64,000 nt of DNA, from contig NZ_ADVG01000004.1 in NCBI RefSeq assembly GCF_000178855.1, positions 558,001 through 622,000 of the forward strand, written 5' to 3'. Made by a program: the position numbers and the translations under genes. Each line of letters starts with the position of its first letter. The stretch's first letter is position 1. This stretch comes from Ktedonobacter racemifer DSM 44963. Its GTDB lineage: Bacteria; Chloroflexota; Ktedonobacteria; Ktedonobacterales; Ktedonobacteraceae. The notes beneath the pieces were generated by a model. It made no database searches. It had not been told where the DNA came from and saw nothing but the letters and a program-made list of their open reading frames with translations. This document shows, in pieces, positions 34,502 through 43,112 of the stretch.

Positions 34502-36163
34502 ATGCCTATCCTGGATGATAATCAACCCTTTACTGTCGCGATTGTAGGAGGAGGCATCGCGGGCTTATCGTTGGCCCTGCGGCTTCCCGAAACGATGCGC
34601 GTCGCCCTGCTGACCAAGGGTCAGCTCGGCGAGAGCAACACGCGCTATGCGCAAGGGGGACTCGCGGTTGCCCTGGCACAAGACGACAGCCCGCAATTCC
34701 ATTTTCAAGATACGATGGCGGCGGGAGCAGGTCTCTGTGACGCGGACGCGGTGCGTATTCTGGTCGAGCATGGACCGGAGGCCGCGCGCTGGCTGATGGA
34801 GCAGGGAGTCCAGTTTGACCGCGCGCAAGCGGGAAGTGAGGCACATGTAACGCCTGATGGGTTTCTGCTTGGCCGAGAGGGGGCGCATAGTCGCTGGCGT
34901 GTGCTGCACGCGGGCGGCGACGCGACCGGATATGAGATCGAGCGAGCCTTGATGATGGCTGTGCGTGCGCGTTCCTCCATCACCATCTTTGAAAAAGCAT
35001 TTGTCGAGGACCTTGTGCTGGAGGGTGGGAAATGTGTGGGTGTACGTGCCAGTGATCGTGATGGACAAACGCTGACACTGCGTGCCGAGGCGACCGTACT
35101 CGCGAGTGGTGGCGCGGGCGGCCTCTGGCTCCATACCTCGAATCCCTCTGGCGCGACGGCGGATGGATTGGCACTGGCGTGGCGTGCTGGAGCCGCCTTG
35201 GTTGACCTTGAGTTTATGCAGATCCATCCCACCGTTCTCGTCGCCAACGGGACCTCGCACCTGATTTCTGAGGCGGTGCGTGGGGAGGGCGCGTATCTGC
35301 GCAATCACGCGGGTGAGCGTTTTATGCCCCGCTATAGCGTGCAGGAGGAACTCGCGCCCCGCGATGTCGTGGCACGGGCCATACGCAGAGAGATGTTGCT
35401 TGAGGAAACGGATTGCCAGTACCTGGACCTGCGGCACCTGCCTGCCGAGAAGATGCATGCCCGTTTTCCCACCATTTCGGCCTTCTGTCGTGAGAACGGC
35501 CTGAACCTGGCGCGGGATCTACTCCCCATCGCGCCCGCCGCGCACTACTGTATGGGGGGCGTTATGGTCGATACCCATGGGCGAACCAGTGTGCCCGCGC
35601 TCTACGCGGTTGGCGAAGTCTCATGCACTGGTGTGCATGGAGCGAATCGCCTTGGCAGCAACTCCTTGCTGGAAGGACTGGTCTATGGTCTGCGCGTCGC
35701 CGATACCCTGGCTGCGCAAGACGAGCAGAGAGCCTCCGTGCCATGGTCTTCACTACGAACTTCATCGATTTTCAAGACGCCTGCGATGGTTTCTGATATG
35801 GACGTACAATCGTTATCTGCGATGAAGGAAATGTCTTTCGCGCAAATACGTGGCAAATTGCGGCAGCTGATGTGGGAATATGTCTCGCTTGCGCGCAGTC
35901 ACGACGGCTTATGTACTGTTCAGAAGCGTGTACGAGAGTTACAGACCCTGCTAACCAGAAGACGGGAGGATGAGATGAACCGTAGCTGGCATGAAACACG
36001 CAATATGTTGCAGGTCGCCGAACTGGTGATTGTCGCAGCTCTGGAGCGTCGTGAGAGTCGTGGTAGCCATTGGCGTCTCGACTACCAGACAACCGATGAG
36101 AACCTTGAGTATCGCCACTTCGCCTGGCAGCGACAGCAGATTGATGTACAGGCAGTCCTTTAG
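34502..36163 (+). CDS. nadB: L-aspartate oxidase
   Basis: 553 residues from ATG 34502 behind GGAGAATAAG. It oxidises L-aspartate to iminoaspartate with FAD, the first step of de novo NAD synthesis, in the cytoplasm. FAD-binding VAIVGGGIAGLSLALRLP at the N-terminus, GESNTRYAQGGLAVAL, ASGGAGGLWLHTSNP, FMQIHPT, HYCMGGVMVDTHGRTSVPAL and GVHGANRLGSNSLLEGLVYG are all diagnostic. The C-terminal helical domain is complete. nadC follows 20 bp later; nadA (quinolinate synthase) is not in the window. A palindrome over the promoter suggests repression by a NAD-related signal. Confidence 0.95.
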   Translation: MPILDDNQPFTVAIVGGGIAGLSLALRLPETMRVALLTKGQLGESNTRYAQGGLAVALAQDDSPQFHFQDTMAAGAGLCDADAVRILVEHGPEAARWLMEQGVQFDRAQAGSEAHVTPDGFLLGREGAHSRWRVLHAGGDATGYEIERALMMAVRARSSITIFEKAFVEDLVLEGGKCVGVRASDRDGQTLTLRAEATVLASGGAGGLWLHTSNPSGATADGLALAWRAGAALVDLEFMQIHPTVLVANGTSHLISEAVRGEGAYLRNHAGERFMPRYSVQEELAPRDVVARAIRREMLLEETDCQYLDLRHLPAEKMHARFPTISAFCRENGLNLARDLLPIAPAAHYCMGGVMVDTHGRTSVPALYAVGEVSCTGVHGANRLGSNSLLEGLVYGLRVADTLAAQDEQRASVPWSSLRTSSIFKTPAMVSDMDVQSLSAMKEMSFAQIRGKLRQLMWEYVSLARSHDGLCTVQKRVRELQTLLTRRREDEMNRSWHETRNMLQVAELVIVAALERRESRGSHWRLDYQTTDENLEYRHFAWQRQQIDVQAVL

Positions 36164-36183
36164 GAAAGAGAGGAACATCCCTT

Positions 36184-37026
36184 ATGCACAAAACCATTCG
36201 CGACTTGCTCACGTTGGCGCTTGAAGAAGATGGTGCCTACAACGATATCACCACCTTGAGTACCGTCGCTCAGGATCAACAAGCGCGTGCACGAATCCTC
36301 GCGTGTGAAGATGGCGTCGTGGCAGGTTTGTCCGTGGCCATAGAAACGTTCCGCCTGTTTGATAGCCGGATCACCGTTGACGCGGTCGTCTCCGATGGCG
36401 CACCTGTACGAGCTGGTGATGTGCTGGCACGTATTACTGGCCCTGCGCGTTCAGTACTCAGCGCCGAACGAGTCGCCTTGAACTTCCTGGGGCATCTCTC
36501 TGGGATTGCAACATTGACTGCCCATTGTGCGGCTGCCCTTGAGGAGACACATGCCCTCGTGCGTGATACGCGTAAGACGACGCCAGGGTTGCGCCGTCTG
36601 GAGAAAGAAGCGGTGCGGTGCGGTGGTGGGCAGAACCATCGTTTCAATTTGAGTGATGGCGTGTTGATTAAAGATAACCATATTGTCACTGCTGGGGGTA
36701 TTGCACAGGTTGTTACAGGCGCGAGATCGCAGGCTCCTCACTCGTTGAAGGTTGAGGTGGAGTGCGAAACCTTGGACGAAGTACAGGAGGCGTTGAGTGC
36801 TGGAGCAGACGTTATCCTGTTAGATAACATGGACATCGAGACGATGCGCCGCGCTGTGACCGTTATTCGTGCACAAGCACCGCAGATCTTGATCGAAGCT
36901 TCGGGAAATATCGATCCAAACGCGGAGCAACTCGTCGCGATCGCGGGAACTGGTGTCGACTTTATTTCACTTGGTGCGCTGACGCATTCCGCACCCCGTT
37001 TCGATGCCTCCTTAGAGCTTGTGTAA
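36184..37026 (+). CDS. nadC: Quinolinate phosphoribosyltransferase (decarboxylating)
   Basis: 280 residues, 20 bp after nadB, with an AGAGGAA site. It joins quinolinate and PRPP to give nicotinate mononucleotide and CO2. Conserved segments: DIT-like YNDITTLSTV, ALNFLGHLSGIATLT, RDTRKTTPGLRRLEKEAVRC, GGGQNHRFNLSDGVLIKDNH, VEVECETLDEVQEAL, ILLDNMDIE and EASGNIDPNAEQLVAIAG. Length and motifs are normal. Shares the nadB promoter. Confidence 0.95.
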   Translation: MHKTIRDLLTLALEEDGAYNDITTLSTVAQDQQARARILACEDGVVAGLSVAIETFRLFDSRITVDAVVSDGAPVRAGDVLARITGPARSVLSAERVALNFLGHLSGIATLTAHCAAALEETHALVRDTRKTTPGLRRLEKEAVRCGGGQNHRFNLSDGVLIKDNHIVTAGGIAQVVTGARSQAPHSLKVEVECETLDEVQEALSAGADVILLDNMDIETMRRAVTVIRAQAPQILIEASGNIDPNAEQLVAIAGTGVDFISLGALTHSAPRFDASLELV

Positions 37027-37486
37027 TCATTGCTGGGTCTTGCCCAATTTTGGTGAATGATGAGTTTGTCTAACGATTGCTCTCCTTATTCTAAGCATGG
37101 AAAGAAGAGCAAAACTGCTGCTCCACGGACAGGAAAACAACGCTAAGGATTTTTGAGCGTGAAAAGGGGGTGTCGCTCTCGTCTCGATCAGCGAAAAGGA
37201 GTGCTTCTGTTTGCGCATCGAGAGTATTCAAAACGGTAAAAGATGCAAAAAGTGAGATTTTGGAATGAATATTCTCTAGCGTTGTTTTCCTGTCTGTTAC
37301 TGCTCGATACCCTATAAAGCCTGGATAGATCCAACAGAACACCATCAGATCATTCCAGGTTTCATGAGCCGAACGAGAGAGGAAAGAAACTGAAAGGCGG
37401 GAGCAAATTCATTGCATTTTTAATAAGCGGGGGAAGACGGAAGCAAGCTTCGCCTGTACACTACATCAAACTTATGGAGAGCAAAC
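37027..37486. other. Intergenic region with an 18-bp inverted repeat pair
   Basis: GACAGGAAAACAACGCTA (37128-37145) and its exact complement (37277-37294) enclose 131 bp with no gene; the 167-bp unit has the shape of a small MITE or a solo element, but no duplicated target is visible. The remainder is AT-rich upstream sequence of the oxidoreductase gene. Confidence 0.5.
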
Positions 37487-38500
37487 ATGCCAGCAACGTT
37501 TCATGCGTTTATCGTCAACAAGACAGAGGAAAGTTTTAGCGCCGCGCTGGGAGAGCTGAGCCAGGCAGAACTGCCAGCGGGCGAGGTTCTGATCAAGGTG
37601 GCTTATTCGGGGGTGAACTACAAAGATGGGCTGGCCTCAAGCCCAGAGGGGAAGGTCGTCGTGCGCACCTATCCCATGGTGCCGGGCATCGATCTGGCGG
37701 GCGTGATTGAGGAGTCCAGCGACGCACGTTTTCGGGCGGGCGACGAGGTGATCGTGACCAGCTACGACCTGGGGGTCAGCCACTATGGCGGCTTTAGCGA
37801 GTACGCGCGCGTCAAGGCAGATTGGGTCGTCGCCAAGCCGCAAGGGCTAACGCTCAAAGAGGCGATGGCGCTTGGCACAGCAGGCTTTACCTCCGCGCTG
37901 GCAGTCCATCAGTTGGAGAAAAATGGGTTGAAACCTGAGAATGGCCCGGTTCTGGTGACGGGCGCGACCGGTGGCGCGGGCAGTATCGCGCTCAGCATCC
38001 TGCACAATCTCGGCTATCAGGTCGCGGCCAGCACCGGCAAAGAGGCCGAACACGCCTATCTGCGCGAACTAGGTGCCAGCGAAATTCTCGACCGCGCCAT
38101 CACCTCGGCGGAGAGCAAGCGCCCGCTGGAGAAAGAACTCTGGGCGGGCTGCGTCGATGCCGTGGGCGGCTCAACCCTGGCCTATCTGCTGCGCACCACA
38201 AAATACGGCGGCTCCATCGCAGCCTTTGGCAACACCGGCGGCTTCAATTTCAGCACCACTGTTCTCCCATTTATCTTGCGTGGGGTCAAACTGCTGGGCA
38301 TCGATTCTGTCACCTGTCCCATGGAGCTGCGGCGCGAATTGTGGCAGCATCTGGCTGATGACTACAAGCCAGCGCACCTCCTGAGCGCTATCGGCCACGA
38401 GATCAGCTTCGAGGAACTGCCCGCAGCCCTGGAACGCGTCCTCAAAGGTGAGGCGCGCGGGCACACGATTATCAGGATGGAGAAAAACAGAACAGTTTAG
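37487..38500 (+). CDS. acuI: YhdH/AcuI-type acrylyl-CoA reductase family oxidoreductase
   Basis: 337 residues from ATG 37487 (GGAGAG upstream). A zinc-less MDR enzyme with the AcuI signature: KVAYSGVNYKDGLASSPEGK, YPMVPGIDLAGVIEES, VTSYDLGVSHYGGFSEYARV, MALGTAGFTSALAVHQLEKNG and the cofactor loop VTGATGGAGSIALSIL. It reduces acrylyl-CoA to propionyl-CoA with NADPH, protecting against a reactive intermediate. It stands between nadC and the second EthD copy and has no obvious partner. Confidence 0.9.
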   Translation: MPATFHAFIVNKTEESFSAALGELSQAELPAGEVLIKVAYSGVNYKDGLASSPEGKVVVRTYPMVPGIDLAGVIEESSDARFRAGDEVIVTSYDLGVSHYGGFSEYARVKADWVVAKPQGLTLKEAMALGTAGFTSALAVHQLEKNGLKPENGPVLVTGATGGAGSIALSILHNLGYQVAASTGKEAEHAYLRELGASEILDRAITSAESKRPLEKELWAGCVDAVGGSTLAYLLRTTKYGGSIAAFGNTGGFNFSTTVLPFILRGVKLLGIDSVTCPMELRRELWQHLADDYKPAHLLSAIGHEISFEELPAALERVLKGEARGHTIIRMEKNRTV

Positions 38501-38777
38501 GCGGCGCTGGTGGCCGCAGAGGGGACTTCCCACAAAACCGAAAGCCTCCGATAGATCTTCGAGTCATAGGGTTGGTCTGCTCGTAAAGGATTTGCACGCA
38601 AGCCAGCGCGTCTTCTGAAGTGTTCCGGTGGCTACCAGGCGCTGATAGGGAGTCTGTGTGTAAATACAAACGCTTTGAGGCTCATGGCCAGATTTGAGGC
38701 TCATGTTTGATACCACATGGTGTCCTTTCCTGCTACCTCCTTCCCAAAAGTGCAAACATAGAGTGACAATAAGTGAC

Positions 38778-39258
38778 TATTGAAAGCGAGGACGATATGG
38801 TCAAATACATTGTACTTTGGAATACCCCGGAAGATCCCGTGGCCTTTGAGCGCCACTATCGCGACGTACATATCCCATTGGTCAAGCAAATGCCTGGCCT
38901 GCGACGCTACACCATTGGCCCTCACGTGACGGCGCTTCGCGGAGGCGAACCCTATTATTGGATAGCCGAGTTAGAGTGGGACACCATGGACGCTCTCCAG
39001 AAGGCGCTCCAATCGCCTCAAGGCCAGGCAACCGCGCAAGATGCCGCCAGTTTAGTCCGCAGCACTGGAACTAGCTTCCGGACCATGGCGTATGAGGTGG
39101 AAGAAGTCTAGGAGTGCGCCCGACGACACAGACGACTTCTTTTGCGTCTTCCTTCCCTTTTTGGTGGTAATTTGGGCGAATATTCGAACGCAAATACTGG
39201 CCTCAGAACCCTTTGTTCGAATATTCGCCCCGGGATGATTAATTATTCTTGCATCCCT
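38778..39258 (+). repeat. 481-bp direct repeat, copy 2
   Basis: Exact copy of 33917-34397 in the same orientation. The upstream 277 bp (38501-38777) hold no recognisable gene. Its last base is also the first base of the stop codon (complement TTA, 39258-39260) of the truncated nitrate transporter on the minus strand, so the duplication boundary touches that scar. Confidence 0.92.
38797..39111 (+). CDS. EthD-domain protein, copy 2
   Basis: Nucleotide-identical to the gene at 33936-34250, giving the same 104-residue EthD-fold protein. I use the ATG inside the duplicated block (GAGG five bases upstream); an in-frame GTG 24 bp upstream lies half outside the repeat. Complete identity including the non-coding flank points to a recent duplication or ongoing gene conversion. 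Whether both copies are expressed depends on the different sequences upstream. Confidence 0.8.
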   Translation: MVKYIVLWNTPEDPVAFERHYRDVHIPLVKQMPGLRRYTIGPHVTALRGGEPYYWIAELEWDTMDALQKALQSPQGQATAQDAASLVRSTGTSFRTMAYEVEEV

Positions 39259-39733
39259 TAAACTCCAGAGGCTTGAGTATAGATGATCTCTGTACTCTCT
39301 GCCTCAGTCGCCCAGGACGAGCGCCAGCTTGCCCGTAAGGCGGCTAGCAGGCGTAGAACGGCCAGGACCACAAACGCGAAGATCGCCAGGGTGATCCAGC
39401 CTGCAGCATATGAACCACTCGTCTGTTTGATTGACCCCAACAGGAAGGGGAGAACAAAGCCACCGATACCACCCAGGGCGCCTACCAGGCCGGTCGCGAC
39501 CCCAATCGTGCGCTGGAAACGCTGTGGCACAAGCTGGAAGACCGCTCCATTGCCCATACCCAGGAAGGCGATGCCAACGATGAACAGGGCGCCCGTAAAA
39601 CCAATCGGCAGAAGCAACGAGGCCAGCGCGTACGTGCCAGCAATCAAGAGCAGCAGGATGGAGAGTACACGCACACCTCCCAGCCTATCCGCGATGTATC
39701 CCCCCAGCGGACGCAGCGTACTTCCTCCCACGA
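39258..39733 (-). pseudogene. C-terminal part of a NarK-type nitrate/nitrite transporter
   Basis: Minus-strand GGSTLRPLGGYIADRLGGVR is the internal signature of MFS nitrate transporters, followed by about five helices (VLSILLLLIAGTYALASLLL, GALFIVGIAFLGMGNGAVFQ, VPQRFQRTIGVATGLVGALG) and the C-terminus. The first half of the protein is missing: sequence upstream of 39733 belongs to a nitrate reductase. It cannot make a working transporter. Confidence 0.85.
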
Positions 39734-40099
39734 AGCGGGAACCAGCCTTCCCTGCGCGTCACGCAGCAGAGGCGTACGGAGACGGTCGGGGTGATTGAGT
39801 AGTTCGGCAGCGTTCCAGCCTTTGACACAGAGGGACCCATTATTGACGGGAAAGTGTTCGTTCCCCTCGACCGTAACCCGGTCGCGAGGACCTGAGAGAA
39901 GCATGCCACATTGAAGGGCGCAGTAGGGACAATGAGTCGCGACCTGTTCAGTCGCTTTCTCCACGGATAGCGCAACGGTATCATGCACTTGTTCCCCCAA
40001 TAAGACGGCTTTAACGCGTGCTCCCGCTAAACATCCGTGTTTAACAGAAGCCTCATCTCCTTGAGTGAACCAATCGCTTAGCCAGGGTATGGCTGGCAA
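39724..40099 (-). pseudogene. N-terminal part of a molybdopterin nitrate reductase (NasA/NarB type)
   Basis: Minus-strand frame from about 40099. THCPYCALQCGMLLSG and GSLCVKGWNAAELLNHPDRL contain the four Cys of the N-terminal [4Fe-4S] cluster, then RLRTPLLRDAQGRLVPASWE. The expected continuation is lost; at GGGAGGAAG (about 39724-39733) the sequence joins the transporter gene out of frame, and the reading frame runs on as junk. About 35 residues ahead of the first Cys (SVKHGCLAGARVKAVLLG) may be a linker from a larger enzyme. Confidence 0.82.
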
Positions 40100-40632
40100 A
40101 AATACTGCTGCATCGCATGCATACCCATCAGGTACTAGTTACTACTTGGCACACACTAATTCTTGACTCATCATGTTAAATATTCACATGAAGCATCGCT
40201 AATACAGAGTGTACCATCGCATTTACGCAGGCGTTAGATACAAAAAGCATGAATTTAACATCCGCTCTTTTGTATGTTTTGCCGAACGCTTCCTGGCGCC
40301 TTCTTCCCTTCGTGCCAAAGTTACGTTTGTTGATCTACTTTGTCATTATTGACAAATCCAGCCTTTCTTGAGTAATATATAAGGCATAAGCTCTTCCCAT
40401 TTTATAGCCTGCTCGCTTATATAGAGCTTTGTCTATTGCTCTGTTAAGTTTCATTGAAAGGTATTTTATGCCGCCTACGGCGGCATGGGAAGGGGACGCA
40501 GGGGGCTGACGCCCCTCTGCACTCCCCTCTTTTCCTTAGCTGAGGCCAGGTGTGGCACGACGCGTATTTGAGCAGTGTCGGGCAGCTTACTAGCACTTAT
40601 TTTCTTTATTTTTATACCATTGAGGTCGCCCA
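40100..40632. other. Leader of the ECF operon with stem-loops
   Basis: ATGCCGCC-TAC-GGCGGCAT (40468-40486) is followed by a nested stem, outer GGAAGGGGA with TCCCCTCTTTTCC and inner GCAGGGGGC-TGAC-GCCCCTCTGC (40488-40535), about 100 bp before the ATPase gene. I searched it for TPP and cobalamin riboswitch consensus blocks and found none. Upstream DNA is AT-rich without genes. Confidence 0.5.
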
Positions 40633-42303
40633 ATGACGACATCCGCGCAACAAGACAGTTCTACCCCTCCTCCAGCCATCCATGTCCATCAGCTAAGCTT
40701 TCGCTATCGTGGCGCCAACGAGGATGATACAAGCCCCAAGACATCTACAGAGGAGGCTTCGGCTCCCTCTACGATTGAAGATATTTCTTTTACTCTCCCG
40801 GCGGGAGAACTCTTATTGATTGCTGGTCCCAGCGGCAGTGGCAAAAGCACGCTGATCAAGTGCTTGAATGGGCTTATTCCCAATAGCTATAAGGGGGTGC
40901 TCAGCGGCGAGATTCAGCTCCAGGGGCACACTACAAAGGGACTGAAGCTGCGTGACCTGGCTCACTATATTGGGACGATGCTCCAGGACCCCGATAAGCA
41001 GGTCGTGGGCAGCACCGTCGAGCAGGAGATCGCCTTTGGCCTGGAGAATCTGGCCGTGCCTCGGCCTGAGATGCGCCAGCGTGTGAGGAACGCCCTAGAG
41101 CAGCTACACCTGGAGCGCTATCAGGGACGCGAAACCTTCGCCCTCTCCGGAGGGCAACGCCAACAGGTCGCGGCGGCTGGCATCCTCGTTATGCAGCCCG
41201 CGATCATGCTCTTCGATGAGCCCTTTGCCAACCTGGATGCCCGCGCGATTGATGAACTGGAACAGCTCATCGCCAATCTGCAGGCCGAGGGACGTACTGT
41301 AGTAATTGTGGAGCACCGGGTTGAGGAGGCCCTGCGGCTCAATCCCGATAAGGTCCTGCTCCTGCACGAGGGCAAACAGGCCTTCTTTGGCCCCACCGCC
41401 CAATTCCTTGAGATCGCCGACCCTACCCAGGTCAAGCTCCCAGTCGAGGCCACGCTACGCACAATACCTGCAACTGCACAACCACGCGATTGGCTGCTTC
41501 AGCCCATTACTCTGGGTGAGAAAGACCAGCAGCAAGCAACTGAGCCCATTCTTCGCTTTGAGGATGTCCACTACCGCTACGGACTCTTCTCCGAAGAGAT
41601 CCTGCGTGGCATCTCGTTTAGCGTACAGCGTGGGGAGACCATCGCGCTGCTCGGGCCAAACGGTTCGGGGAAAACCACCCTGGTCAAGCAAGCCCTCGGC
41701 CTGCTCCGTCCCACGAAGGGGCGCGTTAGCCTCTACCAGGACGATACACGTAAACTCAGTGTAGCCCAGTTGGCCGCGCGCATTGGCTATGTCTTCCAGA
41801 GTCCAAACGCGATGCTCTTCGCACCTAGCGTGACTGAAGAAGCCAGCTTTGGTCCCACCAACCTGGGCTTTACAAAGGAGCGCGTCCAGGAAGCAGTGCA
41901 GGCCTCGCTTAAAGCCCTTGATGTCGATGCCTTTGAGCAGCGCTCTCCCTTCTCACTCAGTTTTGGTCAACAGAAACGCGTCACTATCGCCTCGGTGCTT
42001 GCTATGCAAAGCAGTATCCTTCTGCTTGACGAGCCTACGGCGGGCCAGGATCACCGCTCATATATGAACTTTATGGAGCACCTGCGCGACCTACCCGGCC
42101 TGGATGCCCTGCTCTTTATCACCCATGACCTGGACCTGGCGCTACGCTTCACCAAACGCGTCCTCCTGCTCAAGGATGGACGCCTGGTTGCCGATGGTGT
42201 ACCACTTGAGGTGCTCTCGGACGCAAAGCTCCTGGATGAGTGCAATCTCCGCCCTACCTCCCTGCTGCACTACCTCTTAGGTACACGGCAACAGGTGAGC
42301 TAA
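40633..42303 (+). CDS. ECF transporter double ATPase (EcfA-EcfA' fusion)
   Basis: 556 residues with two ABC ATPase halves. Half 1: Walker A AGPSGSGKSTLIKCLNG (about 66), Q-loop MLQDPDKQ, signature LSGGQRQQVAAAG, Walker B IMLFDEPFANLD. Half 2: Walker A GPNGSGKTTLVKQALG (about 351), QSPNAMLFAPSVTEEASFG, signature LSFGQQKRVTIAS, Walker B ILLLDEPTAGQD. It powers uptake of a vitamin-like molecule together with the S and T proteins encoded next. The altered second signature (LSFGQ) is common in ECF ATPases. First gene of the operon. Confidence 0.9.
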   Translation: MTTSAQQDSSTPPPAIHVHQLSFRYRGANEDDTSPKTSTEEASAPSTIEDISFTLPAGELLLIAGPSGSGKSTLIKCLNGLIPNSYKGVLSGEIQLQGHTTKGLKLRDLAHYIGTMLQDPDKQVVGSTVEQEIAFGLENLAVPRPEMRQRVRNALEQLHLERYQGRETFALSGGQRQQVAAAGILVMQPAIMLFDEPFANLDARAIDELEQLIANLQAEGRTVVIVEHRVEEALRLNPDKVLLLHEGKQAFFGPTAQFLEIADPTQVKLPVEATLRTIPATAQPRDWLLQPITLGEKDQQQATEPILRFEDVHYRYGLFSEEILRGISFSVQRGETIALLGPNGSGKTTLVKQALGLLRPTKGRVSLYQDDTRKLSVAQLAARIGYVFQSPNAMLFAPSVTEEASFGPTNLGFTKERVQEAVQASLKALDVDAFEQRSPFSLSFGQQKRVTIASVLAMQSSILLLDEPTAGQDHRSYMNFMEHLRDLPGLDALLFITHDLDLALRFTKRVLLLKDGRLVADGVPLEVLSDAKLLDECNLRPTSLLHYLLGTRQQVS

Positions 42304-42471
42304 GTGCTTTCTCTATAAATAATCTTTTATGAAAGGAGGTGCATTACAGGGATCTATCTTTACCGGAGAACGACTTTTTTACGGCCATTGTATTTTCTTT
42401 TATCATTGCTACTCTCTATTCACCCTCTTCGAGCGATTCATTTTGTTTTATCGCGGAAAGGATATTTCTCA

Positions 42472-43044
42472 ATGGCAAGCATTGAACAAACCGAGTCCAG
42501 GTCCAATTTCTGGAGCATTGGCGTTCGCCACGTGGTCTATGCAGCGCTTGGTGCGGCTCTTTACGGCGGCTTAAGCTACCTGAGCAATTTTATTCAGCTT
42601 CCCAGCGCGGGCAATGTCTCACTCCGCCCGGCCATTGTTATTCCACTGCTCTTCGCAGTCCTGTATGGTCCCTGGGTCGGCCTCTTCGCGGGTGGTGTAG
42701 GCAACATTCTGGGCGACTGGCTCGGTGGCGGCTTCTACTGGAATTGGGATGTTGGTAATGCCCTTATCGGCTTTATCGCTGGCGTGGCCATCTTTTACAC
42801 ACTTGGGCGCTACAATACCACACGCAGGATCGTTATCGCCGAGCTCTTTAGCGCTATCGGTATTATCGTTGGTCTCGCCTTCGCTTCGTACACTGAGATT
42901 TGGCTCTCGAAGATCAGCTTTACAACGGCAACCCTCGGGTACCTGACACCAGCAGCCCTCTCTGACCTGGTGAATGGCTTGATTCTACTGCCAATCTTGC
43001 TTGTAGCGTATAACGCGGCGGTGAGACGCACTGGACGCGGTTAA
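42472..43044 (+). CDS. ECF transporter substrate-binding (S) component
   Basis: 190 residues from ATG 42472 (AAAGGA about ten bases upstream). About six membrane helices: HVVYAALGAALYGGLSYLSN, LRPAIVIPLLFAVLYGPWVG, then GVGNILGDWLGGGFYWNWDV, typical of the ligand-binding loop region in S components, and ALSDLVNGLILLPILLVAYN at the end. The N-terminal Ala-rich helix (AALGAALYG) matches the EcfT-contact motif. The vitamin is not identifiable from the sequence; no riboswitch gives a clue. Lies between its ATPase and T genes, 168 bp after the former. Confidence 0.82.
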   Translation: MASIEQTESRSNFWSIGVRHVVYAALGAALYGGLSYLSNFIQLPSAGNVSLRPAIVIPLLFAVLYGPWVGLFAGGVGNILGDWLGGGFYWNWDVGNALIGFIAGVAIFYTLGRYNTTRRIVIAELFSAIGIIVGLAFASYTEIWLSKISFTTATLGYLTPAALSDLVNGLILLPILLVAYNAAVRRTGRG

Positions 43045-43112
43045 GAGATGCACATGGAGCATACCTGAGAGGTGTGCTCCATACCTTTCTTTGATAAGGG
43101 TAGGCCCATGCT

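Noticed and set aside
34530..35458. Minus-strand frames of 200-300 codons over nadB
   Set aside because: Shadows of the strongly conserved nadB frame.
40100..40632. TPP or cobalamin riboswitch before the ECF operon
   Set aside because: None of the conserved blocks (CTGAGA, ACCTGATCCGGGTAATGCCGG-like, or the B12 box) is present; only generic stems are seen.
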